In this document: positions 61,901 to 64,000 of the stretch, one piece after another | How the letters are laid out: each line of letters opens with the position of its first letter | Position numbering within the stretch: position 1 is the first letter of the stretch | NCBI GenBank assembly: GCA_002362385.1 | Contig: DEUB01000067.1 | Span: 8,897-72,896 of the forward strand | From: Lachnospiraceae bacterium UBA3273 | GTDB taxonomy: Bacteria; Bacillota; Clostridia; Lachnospirales; Lachnospiraceae | Reading direction: 5' to 3' | Length of the DNA: 64,000 nucleotides | The notes under the pieces: generated by a model | The model's database searches: none | The model's input: only the letters and a program-made list of their open reading frames with translations | What the model was told of the DNA's origin: nothing | Position numbers and translations under genes: made by a program

Positions 61901-62265
61901 AAAATGTCAGGTTTATTACTGATTTCCTGCCGAATGAAGAGTCCATGGCCCATCTTCAGGCCTGCGACGTGCTGGTAATGCCGTATAAGCCTACGATGGA
62001 ATCCGCAAGCGGGGCCATCAGGTTCTGTATGGCGGTAAACAGGCCTATTATCACGACGAAACAGCCTATTTTTGATGAATTTAAGGAAAGTACTTATCAG
62101 ATAGAGGCGGCAGAAAAAGAATTGATCGCAGATGCGGTAAAGGCTTTGCTTAAGGATAAAGATAAGGCTGACGAATATGCGGAAGCTACGGCAAGGTATG
62201 TGAAGGAAACCTCCTGGTACGCCACGGCGGATAAATTGTATGAATTATATCGAAGTCTGATGTAA
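58969..62265 (+). CDS. Three-module GT-B glycosyltransferase
   Basis: 1098 residues with three GT-B units in a row. Module 1 (about 1-350): TTVGDAITNMMLALRELL, YHNITPEHFF, FVGRVVPNK, MSEHEGFGVPLLEAMRMG. Module 2 (about 370-720): FQSFGWEESSIPDNYI, ISSAFPRKGVDVLLEGYF, TARGEGFGLPVAEAMLAK. Module 3 (about 729-1098): VSMVTTWNSKCGVAEYTKM, IGSYGFLLAHKG, and MPYKPTMESASGAIRF, which lacks the usual E-x7-E pair and may use other residues. Multi-module enzymes of this kind act as polymerases of ABC-exported glycans, as WbdA does for the O9a antigen. The product structure is unknown. Confidence 0.88.
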   Translation: MQINQFHSGTTVGDAITNMMLALRELLISKGYESEIYAEYIDERLSDRIRPIQEYKGSRENLLFIHHSMGMNCFDKIVGLPDKKALIYHNITPEHFFEDEGTKKAIRKGLWQAKEYRKYVDYSIADSNYNRKELLGMGYEDVDVMPIQIALDRFDHVTSKASVLEGHEKYKNIIFVGRVVPNKCQSDIIRAFTVYNVYYNTNSRLFIVGDDGMDSYVKELKDICRDYGIEDKVFFTGKVSEEELKAYYEMADLFLCMSEHEGFGVPLLEAMRMGVPVIGYRSSAVPETMNGAGVLVNEKNYAYIGALCNELLTDLGLYQKIVERQKVRIRRLEEMNTEKIFSKILDNIFTGKRKRNIQLQGPFESSYSLAIVNRRLMEAIDDIDKDDNISIYCTEGPGDYLPKEEDLSDKPHARKLWENSKEVTYPDITIRNMYPPRVSDVTGGLNFQSFGWEESSIPDNYIQNFNKYLSGIGTTTDYVTDILIENGIKIPVKTMGNGVQLVPGYEQLDPYPLKTGKGTKFLHISSAFPRKGVDVLLEGYFDAFTKDDDVCLVLKTFSNPHNNVEEILKDLRSRYPEAPEVEWINCDLPDKDLNRLYKAVDCYVQTARGEGFGLPVAEAMLAKLPVIVSANSGMADFCNEENALLVGFEQVPANTHVTKNGKGKISMWFEPKKEELISQLRKFAFERETLSLDEKIQKAYELISTRFTWEAVAGRWLDFIEEVKEKQIRPRVSMVTTWNSKCGVAEYTKMEVEATMQNVEYRIYPDYASRLLSRDEPFVAKRLWGNVFEGDMNELVRRLLSDSSEFVHFQFNYGFYKVDELGDAIERLSGEKKIVITFHKTEDAKVGNETASLKPVADKLNLCAALIVHQETDKKLLCSYGVKEEKIHVINHGQIVYPGISVKFAKKQQGIADGPVIGSYGFLLAHKGIKEVIQAVGILKEEFPHILYTPVCALYEGNTSTGYYRECVAEVERLNLQENVRFITDFLPNEESMAHLQACDVLVMPYKPTMESASGAIRFCMAVNRPIITTKQPIFDEFKESTYQIEAAEKELIADAVKALLKDKDKADEYAEATARYVKETSWYATADKLYELYRSLM

Positions 62266-62281
62266 TGTAGGGACTATCATG

Positions 62282-64000
62282 ATGATTAAAAAAATTAAAA
62301 GTTATAAGAATTCGGGAATTTTAATCTGCTTCCTGGCTATTTTATGTCTGGAACTGCTGTTTTTCAGATATGTTGCATTTAACGACCGGCTTTTTGGCGA
62401 CGCTGCGGACGGATTGCTGAATAACATGCTTGCGGAGCATTGGTTTCAGGTTCTTTTGGGAAAGGAAAAATGGAGTGATCTGATCATATTTTATCCTACC
62501 TCCAATACCATATCTTATACGGATATGGCATTAGGATTTTCCTTTCCTTATATTCTATTCCGTTTATTCGGAATGAATCTGTTTCTTGCCAATAAAATAT
62601 CCCTGATCCTTACCCATTGTTTTGGCAGTCTTTGTCTTGCGTATCTGCTACATAAAAAATGCAGGATATCTGTTTTATGGACTTTGACAGGAGTAACTGT
62701 TTTTTCTTATTCAGGTGCATATTACAGTTTATTGAATCATACGCAGATGTTTGCCGTGAGTTATATCCCTTTTATTGCTCTGATGCTTTGGAATTATTTT
62801 GAGAAGCAGGAGAGCAGGAAGCGGATCGTCTATATGCTGTTTTCGGTTACGGGCGTTGTCCTGCTTTTTTATACCGCCTTTTATGCAGGGTATTTTTTGG
62901 CTGTATTCTGCATTATATTTGTACTCTGCTATCTCATATACGGGGCATTATGCAGCCGGGAAAAAATAAGAGCCGTATTGGAATTTATGAAAAAGCGGAT
63001 TCTGGAAATGATATTGTATATAGCATATGCGGCCGCATTATTGATTCCGTTTTTAATGGCTTATCTGCCAACAATGAAAAGTATGGGGGATAGGGACTGG
63101 GGAATTATACTGGAAGGAAGTCCCCGGATCCAAAATGTGATCGACCTGAGTACAAGTACCGTTCTGTACGGAAAAGCGCTCCAATTGATGGGATATAAGG
63201 GAAACAGCACCATAGAGGGAGATGTCAATTTCTCTCTTATAACAATAGCTTTGGTGGTGTTTTCAACTATTTTGTATTTAAGAAAGAACAGGAAAACCGA
63301 CAGCTGGGAGAGATTTTTGATTATTGTATGTCTGGTAAGCTGTATTGTTTCTGTCTTTCTGGTAATCAGGGTTTCAGATTATTCCCTGTGGTATCTGTTT
63401 TATAAAGCTGTTCCGGGGGCATCGGCCCTGCGGGCTATGATGCGCTACTACATGTTTCTGCATTTGCCCATAGGATTTCTGGCCGCCTACTGTGGCAGCA
63501 GAGTCTGCGAAAGTAATTCGTTTAAATCGATCGGCATTACGGTAATACTGTTTCTTCTGGTCTTAACAGGAAATATGAAGAGCCGCATACCTGCTTCATG
63601 GAATATTTCACAGGAGCTTCAATTTTTGGAAAATGTGCCGGATCCTCCAAAAGATTGTGAAATTGCTTATTTTACAAATGATAAAGGAGATATTAAAAGA
63701 TTCTTTCCTTTTTTACAAATGAAGGCATGGGAGATTGCTAATGATAAAGGGATAAAAACGATAAACGGGTATTCCGGCAATTACCCCGACGGATGGGGGC
63801 TGGAATATATGTCCAGCATCAATAATCTGGGCAGGGCGTTATGTTGGATTTCCGAAAACCGGCTGGAACATGTCTATATCTATGATATGGCTGTGAGTCA
63901 GTGGCATCCGTTGGAGGATGTTACGCTTTCCTATACAACATGGACGGAGGAATTGTATCTGGATGGAGGGGAGGTCTCTAAACTATACCCTTTGTCAAGG
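62282..64000 (+). CDS. GT-C/YfhO-like integral membrane glycosyltransferase (partial)
   Basis: 573 residues are visible, open to the window end. The start is ATG 62282 with AGGGA 8 bases upstream; ATG 62279 directly before it is in the same frame. The first membrane segment (ILICFLAILCLELLFF) is followed by a loop DRLFGDAADGLLNNML with the acidic residues expected of GT-C enzymes, then about ten more membrane segments and a soluble domain starting near residue 440. GT-C enzymes use polyprenyl-phosphate sugars outside the membrane, so it may decorate the exported glycan. The family assignment rests on topology and is moderate. Confidence 0.65.
   Translation, partial: MIKKIKSYKNSGILICFLAILCLELLFFRYVAFNDRLFGDAADGLLNNMLAEHWFQVLLGKEKWSDLIIFYPTSNTISYTDMALGFSFPYILFRLFGMNLFLANKISLILTHCFGSLCLAYLLHKKCRISVLWTLTGVTVFSYSGAYYSLLNHTQMFAVSYIPFIALMLWNYFEKQESRKRIVYMLFSVTGVVLLFYTAFYAGYFLAVFCIIFVLCYLIYGALCSREKIRAVLEFMKKRILEMILYIAYAAALLIPFLMAYLPTMKSMGDRDWGIILEGSPRIQNVIDLSTSTVLYGKALQLMGYKGNSTIEGDVNFSLITIALVVFSTILYLRKNRKTDSWERFLIIVCLVSCIVSVFLVIRVSDYSLWYLFYKAVPGASALRAMMRYYMFLHLPIGFLAAYCGSRVCESNSFKSIGITVILFLLVLTGNMKSRIPASWNISQELQFLENVPDPPKDCEIAYFTNDKGDIKRFFPFLQMKAWEIANDKGIKTINGYSGNYPDGWGLEYMSSINNLGRALCWISENRLEHVYIYDMAVSQWHPLEDVTLSYTTWTEELYLDGGEVSKLYPLSR

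Overview
The window looks like chromosome of an anaerobic, probably spore-lineage Firmicute of the class Clostridia, most likely a Lachnospiraceae member. The grounds are strong AGGAGG-type ribosome binding sites, moderate GC, three proteins with a Spo0A-type DNA-binding domain, a GHKL kinase of clostridial type, and secreted proteins with Gram-positive signal peptides. No rRNA, tRNA, insertion sequence, prophage or CRISPR array was seen. Most of the window is cell-surface glycan biosynthesis together with the secreted proteins that accompany it.

Positions 1-8.9 kb hold nucleotide-sugar supply and regulators: the end of a phosphomannomutase/phosphoglucomutase, ManA, an AraC-type regulator, GDP-fucose synthase, ManC, and a three-domain fusion (nucleotidyltransferase-like, cupin, ManA) whose nucleotidyltransferase signatures are all degraded. 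Two small tandem paralogs consisting only of a Spo0A C-terminal-type domain follow, each with a GACA-NN-TGTC palindrome upstream, and then a NeuB-family synthase.

Positions 9-19 kb are a Wzx/Wzy-type polysaccharide cluster: initiating phosphoglycosyltransferase, WecG/TagA transferase, Stealth phosphotransferase, GT2, polymerase, flippase, a Wzz-like protein with an unusual cytoplasmic tail, and an O-antigen-ligase-family protein. Positions 19-22.8 kb are regulatory: a GHKL histidine kinase, a receiver/Spo0A_C response regulator, an XRE regulator, a candidate 16-residue peptide gene, and a type I toxin-antitoxin locus with a holin-like toxin of 34 residues and a convergent RNA.

Positions 22.8-64 kb look like one large glycan and secretome island. 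Eight secreted proteins (amidase, two DUF5722-type putative glycosidases, glucosaminidase, subtilase, two CAP proteins, an SGNH hydrolase) have unrelated N-terminal domains but the same C-terminal array of about 240 residues made of four DUF4214-like repeats, plus a short [VL]S[EGS]N[DGS] motif near the mature N-terminus. They sit in two blocks (22.8-29.5 and 45.1-55.2 kb) around a glycan-synthesis block (29.7-45.0 kb: PglF-type dehydratase, small phosphoglycosyltransferase, epimerase and nine glycosyltransferases). The second secreted block runs directly into a Wzm/Wzt-type ABC exporter, a coiled-coil acetyltransferase with five 42-bp tandem repeats, a three-module glycosyltransferase and a GT-C-like membrane protein cut by the window end.

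My main hypothesis is that the ABC-exported glycan is the receptor that holds the DUF4214-tailed proteins on the cell surface, in the way that SLH or CWB2 modules use secondary cell-wall polymers. Within that pathway, the coiled-coil acetyltransferase could be a chain-terminating ruler analogous to WbdD. Both ideas are inferences from domain content and gene order.
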